DNA of 64,000 nt from Salvia splendens (Eukaryota; Streptophyta; Magnoliopsida; Lamiales; Lamiaceae): the NCBI RefSeq assembly GCF_004379255.2, contig NC_056035.1, forward strand, positions 15,025,902 through 15,089,901. The letters are read 5' to 3'. The notes under the pieces were generated by a model that was given only the letters and a program-made list of their open reading frames with translations, ran no database searches and was not told the origin of the DNA. Below, in pieces: positions 21,163-34,000 of this stretch (positions within the stretch are counted from its first letter, which is position 1; each line of letters opens with the position of its first letter). Both the position numbers and the translations under genes were made by a program.

Positions 21163-22238
21163 TCAGATCAGTATATTAGTTCTTTTTCGTAAATGATGTA
21201 TGGAAAATCAGTCAAATTTAGCAGTAAGAAGGTATATGATGATTGTATTTTTAATTTTGGCTAACTAATTATCTTTTTTAGGAGCAAGATTTGGATGACT
21301 GTTCCCATTTTCTAGTTAAGTGCATAATGACGTAGATCATTGTAAAACCATGAACATAAACAGCCTCGTTCCTAGTATTATATAAATTATAAACATTAAA
21401 TCTAATCTTGTGCTACTTCTCTTGACATCTTTACGAGTGATTTTTGATAATAAAGATGCAGAGATTACTATCCGTATCTTTGGAATTTGATTGTCTGCTT
21501 CTCTATTAGTTACTTGTCCATTTTATCTGCTACAACAGTCACTTTATATTCATTTTTTTTAAATTTTTTTTGCCGTTTGGTCAAGGCAAAAGACCAGTGA
21601 GAAATAGTTCATGGTTGCTAATATGGTGGATGGTCATGCCAAACTGAGAAAGCTGTTATCATTTTCAATATGTTATACTGATATGTTTGTCACTGTGAAA
21701 GTATTGGCCGGATCATATGCAAAAACTGCGTCTGAAGATCCCCTGCTCCCTTTAAGCTGACGGTCAGTATATTCTCTTGCGTTAACACTGGGTTTTCTTG
21801 TTTGTTAACTTGTTTGTTGCCCTTTGATTTACTATGATATTTTTGATAACGGAATGGGGATGTGAATGTGGTTACTTGTCTTTACCTGCGAAAAATGTGA
21901 GGTAAAGGAGACATGGTATTGACAAATGAACCAATATGGTTTTCAGAATTTGGCACACTATATGTAAACAATATATGCTTGTTATAACTGAATGATGCAT
22001 GGATACTCTCTTCTCTCGTATTTTGATCTGTAATCTTTTGTTTGGTTTTATTCAACTGACTTTTTAAACTTTATATTGTGTTCTACTAGGCGAAGCGAAC
22101 AAATGAACTTACTTCAATTCTAATTTTACACTATAAAGCGTCGTGGCGGTTATTAACTTATTATGTACTCCTGGAAGAAGCAAAATTCTCAGCTAACTGT
22201 TGTAATAAAAACTGGAATTGAACGAGAGGGGTACAACA
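21163..22238. other. Intergenic, 3' of the protease gene
   Basis: AT-rich; the proximal part is probably the protease 3' UTR. Nothing else recognised. Confidence 0.5.
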
Positions 22239-23457
22239 TTAAAATCTAGCCTTAATTTCTTCAATAAGCAATGTGAGTCTTAAAAAACAACCTCCTTTTG
22301 TAACTGCCGTTTTGGCCTTGTCCCTGAGCTCTCGTGCCCTTGTTCTCATTTCTGCACCTTCCTCCATCAACACCACCAAAGCTCTCTTGATAGCATCCTT
22401 TGCCACGAACACCCCAGCCCTCTCCTCCTCCCCCCACATAACACGAACTTTATTTCCCACACTCACTCCAATTCCAAGTATTTCTACCACCAATTTCTCA
22501 TTTGTTAACTGATCCCCCACAAATGGCCAAGTCGCAAGTGGCACCCCCGCCGCTATCCCTTCTAGTGTCGAGTTTCATCCACAGTGCGTCAAGAATCCCC
22601 CAACCGCAGGGTGTGATAGGATCACGAGCTGGGGCGCCCAGCCACGAATCAGGAAGCCCCTGTCTCTAGTCCTCTGCGCGAATCCGCTCTCCACAAACAA
22701 TCCCTCCAGTGCAGGAGACGAAGCTCCTCCTAATCCCCAAATGAAAGGCCTATTCGTCTCTTCGAGAGCGAGTGCCAGCTCCAACATCTGCTCAGGCGTG
22801 GGGCGCGCTAACGAGCCCAGAGCCGCATAGATCACGCATCCCGGCTCGTGCAGATTGAGCCACTGCATGCAGTTGCGCACATCAACGGCGGAGATGTTCC
22901 CCCTCTTTGCCATGTCCGAGGTCTACACATTGCACAGGGAAACAGGGCGGATGCACCACACTCTCCCGCCTTTCGCCTCGCTGTATTCCTTCACGCTCTC
23001 CGCCTCCAACTCCTCGAAGCTGTTCACCACTACACCGTACGAAGCCTTCTCCGCAGCCTTCACTTGATCCCACACTTTCTTCATCACGGTTGATTTTGTA
23101 TCTTCTGCGTCGGGAGCCTCAGCGCGATCGGCCTTTTTGTGATGCGAAGGGAGCAGAGATGTGCAGCTGGTGCCGTGGAAGACCAATCTGGGGATGTTGA
23201 ACTGCTCGGCGAGCTGGGCGGTCCAAGGCAGGCCCATGTCGGAGATGAGGCAGCTCGGGGGCGGCTGCAGCTGCTCAAAAGCAAGCGCGACGTCGTTCTG
23301 CATCATGTCGAATGCGATTATGAACTTGTAGCTCGTCTCCAGCGATGGGAGAGAGTCCATATTCTCGCAGGCGTCGGGCAGTCCAGCTTCTGCGGCCGGG
23401 AAAGGGATTTGTATGAGATGGATTTGCTGAGATGGTGGAACCGATCCGGGCGGCGTT

Positions 23458-23462
23458 AGCTG
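23458..23462. repeat. 5-bp target duplication AGCTG, left of Copia-1
   Basis: Repeated at 28679-28683. Confidence 0.9.
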
Positions 23463-23644
23463 TGTTAGTTAATGAGCTCAAGAGTTCCAAGAATACAACA
23501 TTTATAATATCTAGTTTCAATAGTAGACTAGTTCCAAGAATGTATTTATTGTTGTATCTCAAGAGTCTCCAACACTCCTATAAATTAATAGATGTTGGAT
23601 ATCTTTTTCAATCAATAAAAAATACAAAGCTCTCTGTTTCAACA
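23463..23644 (+). repeat. Copia-1 5' LTR
   Basis: 182 bp; differs from the 3' LTR at one position (TTAATAG against TTCATAG near 23590). Confidence 0.93.
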
Positions 23645-23839
23645 TGGTATCAAGAGCAAGATTTCGATCCTAGATTTCGATCCTATTTTTTTTTAGAACT
23701 CAGAGAAGTTCTCATCATCGTTCCATACCCCTCAACCTCTTGACTAATCCAAGGCAGAAATCAGCCCCTACCACCCTTTCCGAACATGAAAACAACCAAA
23801 ACCAAGTGAGCCCCATTCAACCACAAAATACCAACAAAA

Positions 23840-26800
23840 ATGTCCAAAAACGTTGAATCTGTTTCATTAGGATTCAAGCTAGACGAGAAAAACTTCCCTG
23901 TTTGGTCCCGCCTCATGCGAATAATCATCGGCAGCCGGGAAAAATTGCAACACCTCGAAGGAGATCAAGCACCTCCCAAAACCACGGACCCAGAATTCAA
24001 TAAATGGCAAGCTTCCGACTTCATCGTGTTCACATGGCTCATCCAAAACATGGAGCCCAAACTTGTCTTGCAATTTGCTCAACACCAAACTGCCAAAGCA
24101 TTATGGCGGAGCCTCATAACGACTTTCGGAGTTAGAGCTGATCTCGTTCAAGTCTACGGCCTGGAAATCAGAACCAACCAACTCAAACAAGGGAATGAGT
24201 CCCTTGAACAATATTGGGGCGACCTCCAACATCTGTGGATCGAAATTGATGCCCGGAGGCCCTGCCCCTACACATGCTGCGAGAAGGGTATCAACACATA
24301 CAAAAAAGAGACTGAAATCAAAAGGTTGTACCAGTTCCTATCCGGTTTGGATGATAAATATGATGCCCTCCGTCGAGAGCTCCTAAAACAGAGCCCCGAG
24401 CCCTCGGCAGAAGATGCCTTTGGCATTGTCAAGCAAGAAGAAACACGTACTGGAATCTGGAAGCCCTCAAACCCAATGCCTGATTCTGAAATTGGGGCTG
24501 GATTCGGAGGTCGGGCAGGCGGACCACCACCACCGCGCCGACACTACACCAGAACGCCGCTGCCTCCGAGAGACCGAGGCCGGTCCACACTGATTACCTC
24601 TCCAATCGACCTCGGATAGACAAATCCAAACTTGTTTGCAGCCACTGTGGAAAGCCAAAACATACAAGGGAGACGTGTTTCGAGGTTGTTGGCTACCCAG
24701 AATGGTGGGAGGACGGCCACAAAACCAACCGGAACCCAGTTGCTAAGGGGAGATCGGCGATTGGGAGAACCGAAGGAGGAGAGATTTTCGCCGCCCCGAT
24801 GGGCGGCCAAGCAGCCACCAGCACCGGAGGCGACAGTGGTAGACCGGCGGCTCTCCCATCTGGCAGCGTCGGACAGACGACGGCGGCAGGCGGGTGGTCA
24901 GCGACGGGAATCGACGTTGGAGGAGGTGCAGCGGCTATGGCTAATTTTGCAAGCACCGTTGAAGGTAAAGGGTTTGGGGATTTATCCCCAAGCCCTTCCA
25001 GTTTTGATAAATATCATATTTTACCCCAAGAGCTTGCATGTACACCCCTAAGAACCCTTAAATTGCAGATAAACCCCCAGACTCACCTTTTAAAACAAAA
25101 TAGCCTTATATCTCCTGAAAAATATGATAATACCCCCCAGATTTTATGTAAAAATCGTTTTTCAGCCTTAGAAGATGAATCTGAAATTTCTACTGCATGC
25201 AATGTCAAAAAGAGGAATGTAGAAAATGATAGAGGTTGGATATTCGATTGTGGGGCAACCGATACTATATCCTATGATAGATCGGACTTCGGTGAATTAT
25301 CTAAGGCGAAACGAACATATGTTGAAACTGCTGGTGGTGATTTTGCTCCGGTCGATGGGGCTGGCACTGTTCAAATTTCCCCTGCATTGAAAATATCAAA
25401 TTGTCTTTACGTGCCGTCTCTTTCCCAAAAGCTAATGTCTATTAGTCATGTAACACGAGAACTCAATTGCACTCTTCTGATGCATCCTAAATTTTGTTTT
25501 CTTCAGGATATCCGGACGGGGACGATTATTGGGCGTGGCATTGAACGCCGTGGGTTATACTATGTGGACGAGATAGCTCAAACTGGCAGAGCAATGTTGG
25601 CTCATGGATCTTCAGAACGGGAAACATGGTTATGACATAGGCGGTTAGGGCATCCGTCCTCTAGTTATTTGAAACTTCTATTTCCGCATCTTGTGAAAAA
25701 TTCTATTTTTGAGTGTGAAACTTGTGTTTTGGCTAAGAGCCACAGACAATCTTTTAAATTCAACAACACTAGAGTTGACTCAGTTTTTTCTTTGATACAT
25801 TCGGATGTGTGGGGTCCTTGTCCAATTTCAGGGGGGAACGGTTTGAAATACTTTGTCTCATTCATTGATGATTGCACTCGCATGACATGGGTGTATTTTT
25901 TGAAAAACAAATCTGATGTCTTCTCTAAATTTTCTGAATTTTATGCCATGATCCTCACTCAGTTTCAAACAAAAATCAAAATCCTTCGATCAGATAACGG
26001 GGGGGAGTTTGTCAACACAAAAATGAAAAATTTTTGCATTGAGAAAGGTCTGATTCACCAAACTTCTTGTGCCTACACGCCTGAACAGAATGGGGTAGCT
26101 GAACGCAAAAACCGGATTATTCTAGAAATGACTAGGGCACTTCTTTTTGATTCAAAGGTCCCAAAATATTTTTGGCCCGAAGCAATTGCTACGTCAGTAT
26201 ACCTCATAAATCGTCTCCCTACTAGAATCCTTAATCTCAAAACCCCACTTCAAACTTTATCTACCTTAACCAGTGTCCCTCCAGCCTTATCTCTTGAACC
26301 TCGAATTTTTGGATGCTCCGTGTTTGTTCATGTCCCGAAACATGAGCGAACAAAATTAGCCCCTTGTGCGATTAAATGTGTTTTCATTGGGTATGGGATC
26401 AATCAAAAGGGATATAGATGCTACGATCCACAAAACCGACAGGTTATCACCACGATGAACTGTAATTTCCTAGAAACAGAATTCTTTTACAACACCCAAC
26501 TTACCAGTCAGGGGGAGAGGGAAATAAACGAGGTATCAAACGTTGACATGCTAAGCTGGATGCCTATGTCCCATAATCATAACCCCAATGAAGGTCAACC
26601 AGATCCAACTACTTCTGTCGCCGAGCAGGTCTTAAACACAAATCAACATGTGGAACAAATTGTCGCCCCAACATCTCCCCATCCGATATCCGAGGTAAAT
26701 AATTCTATTGAGAACTCTATTACTGTTACTACTGACAATATAGTTACAGAAGATGATGAGAGAGAGATCATTGATGAGGATACTGGACAATATATTTTGC

Positions 26801-28484
26801 CACCTCGGAGTACTCGGGGAATTCCACCCAAAAGATATTCTCCGGAAAAGACAGGCGGAAGCAGTCAAGATATCCGGTGGGTAGTGTGGCAAAAGCAAAC
26901 TTGACAAAACTGGCCAGAGCATTTGAGGCAGCTCTATATGGAGAAGAAGAAATCCCACAGACAGTAAGAGAAGCCCTGAAAATCAAACACTGGAGAGAAG
27001 CGATGATGGTCGAATTAAACGCCTTGGAAAGAAACAAGACTTGGAAGAAATGTCGACTGCCAAAAGGGAAACGTACCGTTGGATGCAGATGGGTCTTTAC
27101 AATCAAACGGAGGCCTGACGGAACTATCGAGAGATACAAGGCCCGTCTTGTAGCTAAAGGATATACTCAGACTTATGGGGTGGACTACTCCGAAACATTC
27201 TCACCAGTGGCAAAAATGAATACAGTTCGAGTGTTGCTCTCTATTGCAGCAAACAAAGACTGGCCCCTACACCAGTTCGATGTGACTAATGCATTCTTAC
27301 ATGGTGAACTCAAGAAGGAAGTCTACATGGAAGCTCCGCCTGGTTTCGAGGATCACTTTGAAGATGGAGAAGTCTGCCAATTGAAGAAAACATTGTATGG
27401 ATTAAAACAGTCTCCGAGAGCTTGGTTCGGGAGATTTACAGAAGCTATGAAAAAGTACGACTATCACCAAAGTAATGCAGATCACACTTTATTCTTGAAG
27501 AAGAGAGGGGATAAAATCACGTGCTTAATAATCTATGTCGATGATATGATCATCACAGGGGACGATTTTGAAGAGATAGAGCAACTTAAGAAGAATTTGG
27601 CAACGGAATTCGAAATGAAGGATTTAGGGGCACTCAAGTATTTTATGGGAGTTGAAGTCCTAAGATCAAATGAAGGGATCTTTATCAATCAGAAGAAATA
27701 CACTTTGGATCTTCTAGCAGAATCTGGCATGTTGGAATGTAGGCCTGCAGACACACCAATAGCCATAAACCATAGTCTCCAAATAACTGGGGGAGCCCAA
27801 CTAGCCGACCGAGAGAGATATCAAAGGTTAGTAGGAAAATTAATCTACTTGTCACACACTAGACCAGATATCGCATATGCAGTAAGTGTGATAAGTCAGT
27901 TCATGCACCGACCTCAAGACGACCACCTTGAAGCAGCATTAAGAGTTGTCCGATACCTCAAAGGAACCTTTGATCATGGAATTATGTTCAAGAAGAATGG
28001 ACATTTGGAGATTCATGGTTATACAGATGCCGACTGGGCTGGAAACCCAATAGATAGAAAATCCACTTCTGGGTACTTTACATTTGTTGGAGGAAACTTA
28101 GTCACTTGGAAGAGCAAGAAACAGAAGGTCGTAGCGATGTCAAGCGCAGAGGCGGAATTCAGAGGAATTCGAAATGGTTTGACAGAGTTACTATGGCTTA
28201 GAGGATTGATGGAGGAATTGAGTTTTCTATCACAAAAACCATGTCGATTGTTCTGTGATAACAAAGCTGCGATCAGCATTGCAGAAAATCCAGTCCAACA
28301 TGATCGAACAAAACACGTTGAAGTAGACAGACACTTCATCATAGAGAAAATCGAGGCAGAGATTGTTGAGTTCCCATTTGTTCGATCCAAAGATCAGCTT
28401 GCAGATATTTTGACAAAAGCAGTTGGAGCAAAAGTTTTCTCAGAAGCTCTTACCAAGTTAAGTATCGGAAATCCCGTTACTTAA
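23840..28484 (+). pseudogene. Copia-1 Gag-Pol polyprotein, broken
   Basis: Gag (MSKNVESVSLGFKLDEKNF onward) runs to a TAG at 24617. The CCHC knuckle (CSHCGKPKHTRETC) continues in another frame. The protease shows WIFDCGATDTIS. A TGA replaces the Trp of WHRRLGHP at 25633. The integrase core (HSDVWGP, LRSDNGGEF, EQNGVAERKNR) spans 25669-26880. A frameshift near 26880 separates it from reverse transcriptase (YVDDMIITGDD at about 27530) and RNase H (SSAEAEFRGI, 28140 region), which ends at 28484. At least two frame breaks and two stops, so no full polyprotein can be made despite near-identical LTRs. Confidence 0.92.
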
Positions 28485-28496
28485 CTTGAGGGGGAG

Positions 28497-28678
28497 TGTT
28501 AGTTAATGAGCTCAAGAGTTCCAAGAATACAACATTTATAATATCTAGTTTCAATAGTAGACTAGTTCCAAGAATGTATTTATTGTTGTATCTCAAGAGT
28601 CTCCAACACTCCTATAAATTCATAGATGTTGGATATCTTTTTCAATCAATAAAAAATACAAAGCTCTCTGTTTCAACA
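28497..28678 (+). repeat. Copia-1 3' LTR
   Basis: 182 bp; preceded by the polypurine tract and followed by the AGCTG duplication. Confidence 0.93.
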
Positions 28679-28683
28679 AGCTG
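28679..28683. repeat. 5-bp target duplication AGCTG, right of Copia-1
   Basis: Second copy of the target site. Confidence 0.9.
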
Positions 28684-28804
28684 GGGTGGTGATGATGGAA
28701 ACGATGAGGCCGCGGCGGGCGAGGAGTTTGGCGATGTCGATGATGGGGTTCATGTGGCCGGGGGCCACCATTGGGAACAGCACAAAGTGGATTTCAGCAG
28801 CCAT

Positions 28805-29269
28805 CTTGACTTTGTTGGGGAAGAGAAGACGATGGATGTATTCAATCTCAAGTCTTTGATTCTTTTACTGTTTACTGTGATTTTTAAACATTGGATTCTC
28901 AACTTGAAATGGATATTGGTATCTAAAATCGTAAACTTTGGTCAAATTCTGGTATTTCTCATAAACTTTATTACGGAGTATTTTTCAAATGGATCCAAAT
29001 AAGATATTTTCGGCAAAAGCTTATGATATTTTAGATCATTTTTAAAGTTCATGACTAGTAGAATGAAAAGTCACGAAGAAAATCATGTACGTTAGTCGAA
29101 TATGGTGATTGATCTGCTGTGGGAAATAACAAACGGAATATAGAGTTTGTGATTTTAGAGTAATTTTAAAGTTTGTGTTTTTTTGTTATTTTTTAGGTAC
29201 CAATATCCCATATTAAAATTATGATTACATTGAGAATGCAATAAAAAGAAATGATAGCACAAGTCCTCA
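28805..29269. other. Intergenic between UGT pseudogene and kiwellin 1
   Basis: AT-rich; contains the former UGT promoter and the kiwellin 1 3' flank. Nothing else seen. Confidence 0.5.
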
Positions 29270-29827
29270 TTAGGCATCCAACCAGGTGATGTCGAGTTCA
29301 CCCCAGTCTTGCACGGGCACCTTCAACGCTCTCCAGACAGCAGAAGACGCGCCAATAACGTTGTTGGAGCACGGAGGGAGATAGTCGCTGTCTGCATCAC
29401 ATCCCTTTGAGGAATCACACTCGTCAACCACCATAGCCTCCACGCTCCGCCCATTACCACTTATGGTGATGTTGTCCAGGCACCTTCTCCCTCCACTGTA
29501 CCATCCGGTAGGAAGAGATACAACTGGTGTGTCGTCCGAGTAGTACTTGTGCTCGCATTTAGACGGCTTGTATCCATCTCCGCCTTTCTCAAAACCGGTG
29601 ATGTAGAGATATGCCTTTGTGGCTGCAGACACTCGTGGAGAACATTTGTAAGTAGTGTAGTATTTCCCCTTTATGCAGCAGATGTCGTCCTCTTCGTTGC
29701 AGTAATCTGGAGGCGGCTTCTTGCCCTTCACTTTGCCACTCGGCTTGCAGGTTTGATGCCGAGCTTCTAACAAATGAGGGGAGAATATTAGTGCAAGAAA
29801 AAGTGCTCCCAAGCTCCAGTTCCTCAT
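29270..29827 (-). CDS. Kiwellin 1 (ripening-related protein), intact
   Basis: Single-exon gene of 185 residues; ATG at 29827-29825, stop at 29270. A signal peptide (RNWSLGALFLALIFSPHLLEA) leads to a secreted, cysteine-rich domain: [90 protein letters not shown] and ALKVPVQDWGELDITW. Kiwellins are apoplastic double-psi beta-barrel proteins. Some bind and block a fungal secreted chorismate mutase effector, as shown for maize KWL1. All the motifs seen in the damaged copies are intact here, so this is the one plausible functional member of the cluster. A TATA box lies about 65 bp upstream. Confidence 0.93.
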   Translation of the reverse strand: MRNWSLGALFLALIFSPHLLEARHQTCKPSGKVKGKKPPPDYCNEEDDICCIKGKYYTTYKCSPRVSAATKAYLYITGFEKGGDGYKPSKCEHKYYSDDTPVVSLPTGWYSGGRRCLDNITISGNGRSVEAMVVDECDSSKGCDADSDYLPPCSNNVIGASSAVWRALKVPVQDWGELDITWLDA

Positions 29828-29890
29828 CAAGGCACTAGTTTTAGTTGTGTTTATCAGAGTTTGTTGTTGTTGGATGTAAAATACATGAGT

Positions 29891-29897
29891 TTATATA
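29891..29897 (-). promoter_or_regulatory. TATA box of kiwellin 1 (TATATAA)
   Basis: Minus-strand TATATAA about 64 bp upstream of the ATG; spacing is similar in kiwellins 2 and 4. Confidence 0.65.
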
Positions 29898-30435
29898 GAG
29901 TTTTATCACAAGGAAGAAGCCATTGTTGTTGTCAAAACTGAAACAAATTTGATATTTTTAGATGGTGATATTCTGTCTTTTTTGCATATAGGAAAAGGCC
30001 TTGATTGGATCTCCAACTGGCACTAAAAACCTATGTTCAGACAAGTTTCTCCAAACTCCTGTTCATCTATCTTATCATTACAATAATGAAATTACTTACA
30101 ATGATAAAATCAAGTACAGTACTATTAACGTTGATTTCTTTATTTTATATTAAAAAAAAGGAATCTTTGTTGGTTCTTGGACATTTGTCTTGTTAGAACA
30201 GTTTTATGCCAAGTTTTTTTTAAACCAAGCTTAAACTTTCATGAATTAGGCCAAATTATCAGTGTGTGGCGTGATGATGAAAATATTGATTTTCTACGTA
30301 AGCTATATGCAAATAGTTCTGAACTCTAGAATGTAACAAATGAAGACTCTTAAGTCTGTCACATTATGCACTGATGATTTGGTTGGAAGTTGAATGCCTT
30401 GAGCACTTTATTGGATTTTTTACATCAAAATTGCT
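29898..30435. other. Divergent intergenic region between kiwellins 1 and 2
   Basis: AT-rich, no gene; holds the upstream regulatory regions of two divergently oriented kiwellin genes. Confidence 0.5.
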
Positions 30436-30442
30436 TATAAAA
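30436..30442 (+). promoter_or_regulatory. Former TATA box of kiwellin 2, hit by Copia-4
   Basis: TATAAAA directly abuts the 5' LTR. Its last five bases TAAAA are the target duplication, repeated at 35612-35616, 52 bp before the kiwellin 2 ATG. The intact box before insertion would have been about 56 bp upstream of that ATG. Confidence 0.6.
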
Positions 30443-30988
30443 TGTTACATTATGCGTCTCACAACATGAAGTGTTATTAGAAGGGGGTTAATACCGTTGC
30501 TTCATGAGGGTGTACGTGAGGATCTATGCATGGGATCGCAGCTCATTGATTCGGTTAGAGTGTGAGTTATATAAGATGACACAATAACCGTATGAGCTCT
30601 AGAGAGATTACACAATTCACAACAGCAATCAGAGCACGAGAGAGTGAAAGGAGATCCTCAGCCGGCTAAAGGGTTTGAGGAGCATCGATCTTGAAGAGTA
30701 TCGATTGGAATCGCTCGTCCTTGCGTGTTCATGTTGGTCAGTTGATTAGCTACTGCGTTTTAGCTTAATTCAGCTTGTATAGAGATTGTATAAAGTGTAT
30801 GTGTGGATTCTTGAGTGTGCAACATTTGTAATTCTCGATCTTCATCATCAATACAAAGAATACTAGAGTTCTCCCGTGGACGTAGATCATTCCGATCGAA
30901 CCACGTAAAATCGCTGAGTTCATTGCTTGTTTCTTGCATTCCATTTCGGTTGATACACTGTGTGTTGAATTCGGCCGATCTTGTTACA
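30443..30988 (+). repeat. Copia-4 5' LTR
   Basis: 546 bp. Carries a 14-bp segment (GAGAGTGAAAGGAG region, about 30640) and a TTAA near 30490 that the 3' LTR lacks. Confidence 0.93.
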
Positions 30989-31027
30989 AATTGGCGCCGT
31001 CTGTGGGAAGGTGCGAAGTCGAAAATA

Positions 31028-34000
31028 ATGGCTGCAGCGAGGTTTGATTTTGAGAAGTTTTCTGGTAAAAATGATTTTGGATTGTGGAAGGTAAAGATGA
31101 AGGCTATGCTCATACAGCAAGGCCTGTGGGAGGCGATGAAGTATAAGGCTCCGGATAAAGGTGCAGATACGGATGATAAGGATGAGATCAAGAAAATTGA
31201 TCTGATGGAAAGAGCCCATAGTGCCATAATGCTGAGCTTAGGAGATCGAGTATTGAGGGAAGTGTGCAAGGAGAAGACTCCATCTGATGTATGGAGCAAG
31301 CTGGAGTCAATCTATATGACCAAATCTCTAGCAAACCGGTTGTTCTTGAAGCAAAGACTTTACTCCATCAAGTTCCTTGATGGAAAGGGGATCTCGGATC
31401 AGCTTGATGATTTTGTGAAAGCAGTGGACGACCTTGAGTCCGTGGATGGGGAATTGAAGGATGAGGATAAAGCTATCATGTTGCTTAATGCTCTTCCTAA
31501 AAGTTTTGATCAGTTAAAGGATGCAATACTTTATGGAAGGGATTCTTCTCTCACCTATGAGGAGGTTCTCACAGCATTGAAGGCAAAGGAGTTCCAGAAA
31601 TCCTCTACATCAAGGGCGTTGGATCAAGCTGGTGAGGCAATGGTGACCAAGTTCACTGATAAGAAAGGCTTCAAGAAGAAATGGAATAAGAAAACCAAGT
31701 ATGAGAAGAGGGATGAGAAAGAGTCCAGATCATGCTTTTATTGCAAGAAGCCCGGGCACCTCAAGAAAAATTGCCATTCTTGGAAGAAGAAGAAGGCAGA
31801 AGAAGCTGAGGAGCAGAACATTGCTGACATTGCTCAAGATGTTGAGATTGCACAGGCATTGAATATTGCAGATGCATGCATTGCGGAACAGTGGATAATG
31901 GACAGTGCATGCAGTTTTCACATGTGTCCCAAGCTCGAATGGTTTCAAGATATGGAGCAGTCAGATGGCTCGGTACTTCTTGGAAACAACCAAGTTTGCA
32001 GAGTGAAAGCAATGGGAAATATAAAGCTGCGAATGAAGGATGGGTCTGCAAGGCTGCTTACAGAGGTGAGGTATATCCCAGACATTAAAAGGAATTTGAT
32101 CTCACTCGGAGCACTTGAAGCAAAGGGATATTCCTTCTCTTCTTTTGGTGGAGAGCTGAAAGTCATGAGAGGATCAGAGATCATTATGGTGGCAAAGAGA
32201 TTCAATAGTCTCTACTATCTGCAGGCAGAAGTGATGGTGAATGAGCTCAACACATCAAGTAAAATGAATCCCAACATTTGGCATCTCAGATTGGGGCATG
32301 TATCCATTGATGGAATAAATCAACTCATCAAGACTGGGGTTATAGAAGCTGACAAAAAGTTGGTTTCCAGAGAATGTGAGGTGTGTGTACTTGGAAAAAG
32401 CAAGAAGCTAGTATACCCAACAGGGAAACACAATTCAAGATCAGTCTTAGACTATGCACATAGTGATGTGTGGGGACCAGCCCAAGTTGTATCAGTGGGA
32501 GGATGCAGGTACTTTATGACAGTGGTGGATGATTACTCAAGGAAAATCTGGCTATACACCATGAAGGAGAAATCTGAAGCTTTTGCCAAGTTCAAGGATT
32601 GGTGCATGGAAGTTGAGGTTGAGAAGGGATCATCATTGAAGTGTTTGAGGACTGATAACGGCCTAGAGTTCCTCTCACATCAGTTTGAAGATTTCTGTAA
32701 GAGTAAGGGAATGAAAAGGCATAGAACAGTTCCCAACAATCCTCAACAAAATGGTGTGGCCGAGAGAGCTAATAGGACCATTCTTGAGAGGGTCAGGTGC
32801 ATGTTGATAGCTTCAGGGATGCCACATAAGTTCTGGGGAGAAGCAGCTTCGACTGCTGTGACATTGATCAACAAATGCCCTACTGCAGCAGCTGGGAATC
32901 AGACACCAGATTATAGGTGGTTTGGATATCATGGGAATTATGATATGTTGAGACCTTTTGGATGTAGAGCCTACTCTCATATCAAGCAAGGAAAACTACA
33001 ACCAAGGGCTCTCAAATGTGTACTCCTTGGATATCAAAAAGGAGTTAAAGGTTACAGATTATGGTCTCTGGAACCAGGTAATCATAAGGTGATAATCAGT
33101 AGAGATGTAGTATTCAGAGAATTGGAAATGCCATTCAAAGAGCTAGCAGAGGCTGAGACTCCAGAGAAATCAGATACCCAAGTTGAGGTGGAGTTTCTGG
33201 ATAGAAATGAAGTTCAGAAACCTGATACTGATTCAGATTCTTCTGATGGAGGAAACCAAGTTCATGAGATTGATGCGGATGAAAACGAAGTCATGAATGA
33301 AGGTGGAGGCTCTACTGATGATAACATTCAAGATTACATGCTAGCCAGGGACAGAGTAAGGAGACAGAATATAAGAAGACCAGCCAGATACAGCAATGCC
33401 AGCCTTGTATATTATGCATTCTGTGCAGCAGAGGAGATTGAATCTGGTGAGCCTGGAAATTACAAGGAGGCTATAAAATCCAGGGAGAAGGACAAGTGGA
33501 TCAAAGCCATGAATGAGGAGATTGAATCCTTGCTCAAAAACAAGACATGGATTCTTGTGACAAGAAAGAGGCTGCAAAAGTTAATTGGATGCAAGTGGAT
33601 CTTTAAGAAAAAGATAGAAGCATCTGATGGAGATAGAGTGAGATATAAAGCCAGGTTAGTGGCTAAGGGCTACAACCAGAGGGAAGGGATAGATTATAAT
33701 GAGATATTCAGCCCAGTGGTGAAGCACACCTCTATAAGGATGCTCATGGCTTTGGTGGCTAAAAATGACTGGGAGTTACATCAATTAGATGTAAAAACGG
33801 CCTTCTTACATGGTGAGCTTGAGGAGAGTATCTTCATGGAACAGCCAGAGGGATTCGTGAAGAAGGGTGATGAAGATAAAGTGTGTTTGCTCAAGAGAAG
33901 CATCTACGGCCTCAAGCAGTCAAGTAGACAATGGAATCTGCAGTTTGATCAACACATGAAGCAGATTGGTTTTGAAAGCTCCAAATATGATAGTTGTGTG

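Larger units (their letters stand above)
23463..28678 (+). mobile_element. Copia-1 LTR retrotransposon (5216 bp)
   Basis: 182-bp LTRs (23463-23644 and 28497-28678, TGTTAG...CAACA) that differ by a single base by eye. They are flanked by AGCTG duplications. A primer-binding site TGGTATCAAGAGC follows the left LTR directly, complementary to initiator tRNA-Met with one extra A. A polypurine tract (TTGAGGGGGAG) precedes the right LTR. Integrase lies before reverse transcriptase, hence Ty1/copia. LTRs are unusually short. Inserted in the UGT gene in opposite orientation. Confidence 0.95.
22239..28804 (-). pseudogene. UDP-glycosyltransferase (UGT), dead, split by Copia-1
   Basis: On the minus strand the N-terminus (ATG 28804-28802: [20 protein letters not shown], ending ...IITTPA) is separated by Copia-1 from the rest (23457 down to 22239). 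The remainder includes LIQIPFPAAEAGLPDACEN, CLISDMGLPWTAQLAEQFNI, GSLARPTPEQMLELA and the PSPG box WAPQLVILSHPAVGGFLTHC. The order and motifs match plant family 1 UGTs (UGT73-like), which glucosylate small metabolites in the cytosol. Lesions besides the retrotransposon: a one-base frameshift near 23430, an in-frame TAG after VSLCNV (about 22923), and TGA replacing the PSPG tryptophan in HCGWNS (about 22572). The AGCTG target duplication closes exactly over the insertion. Confidence 0.9.

Noticed and set aside
29911..30196. Possible small gene between kiwellins 1 and 2
   Set aside because: AT-rich, hydrophobic chance frame without homology or promoter spacing.
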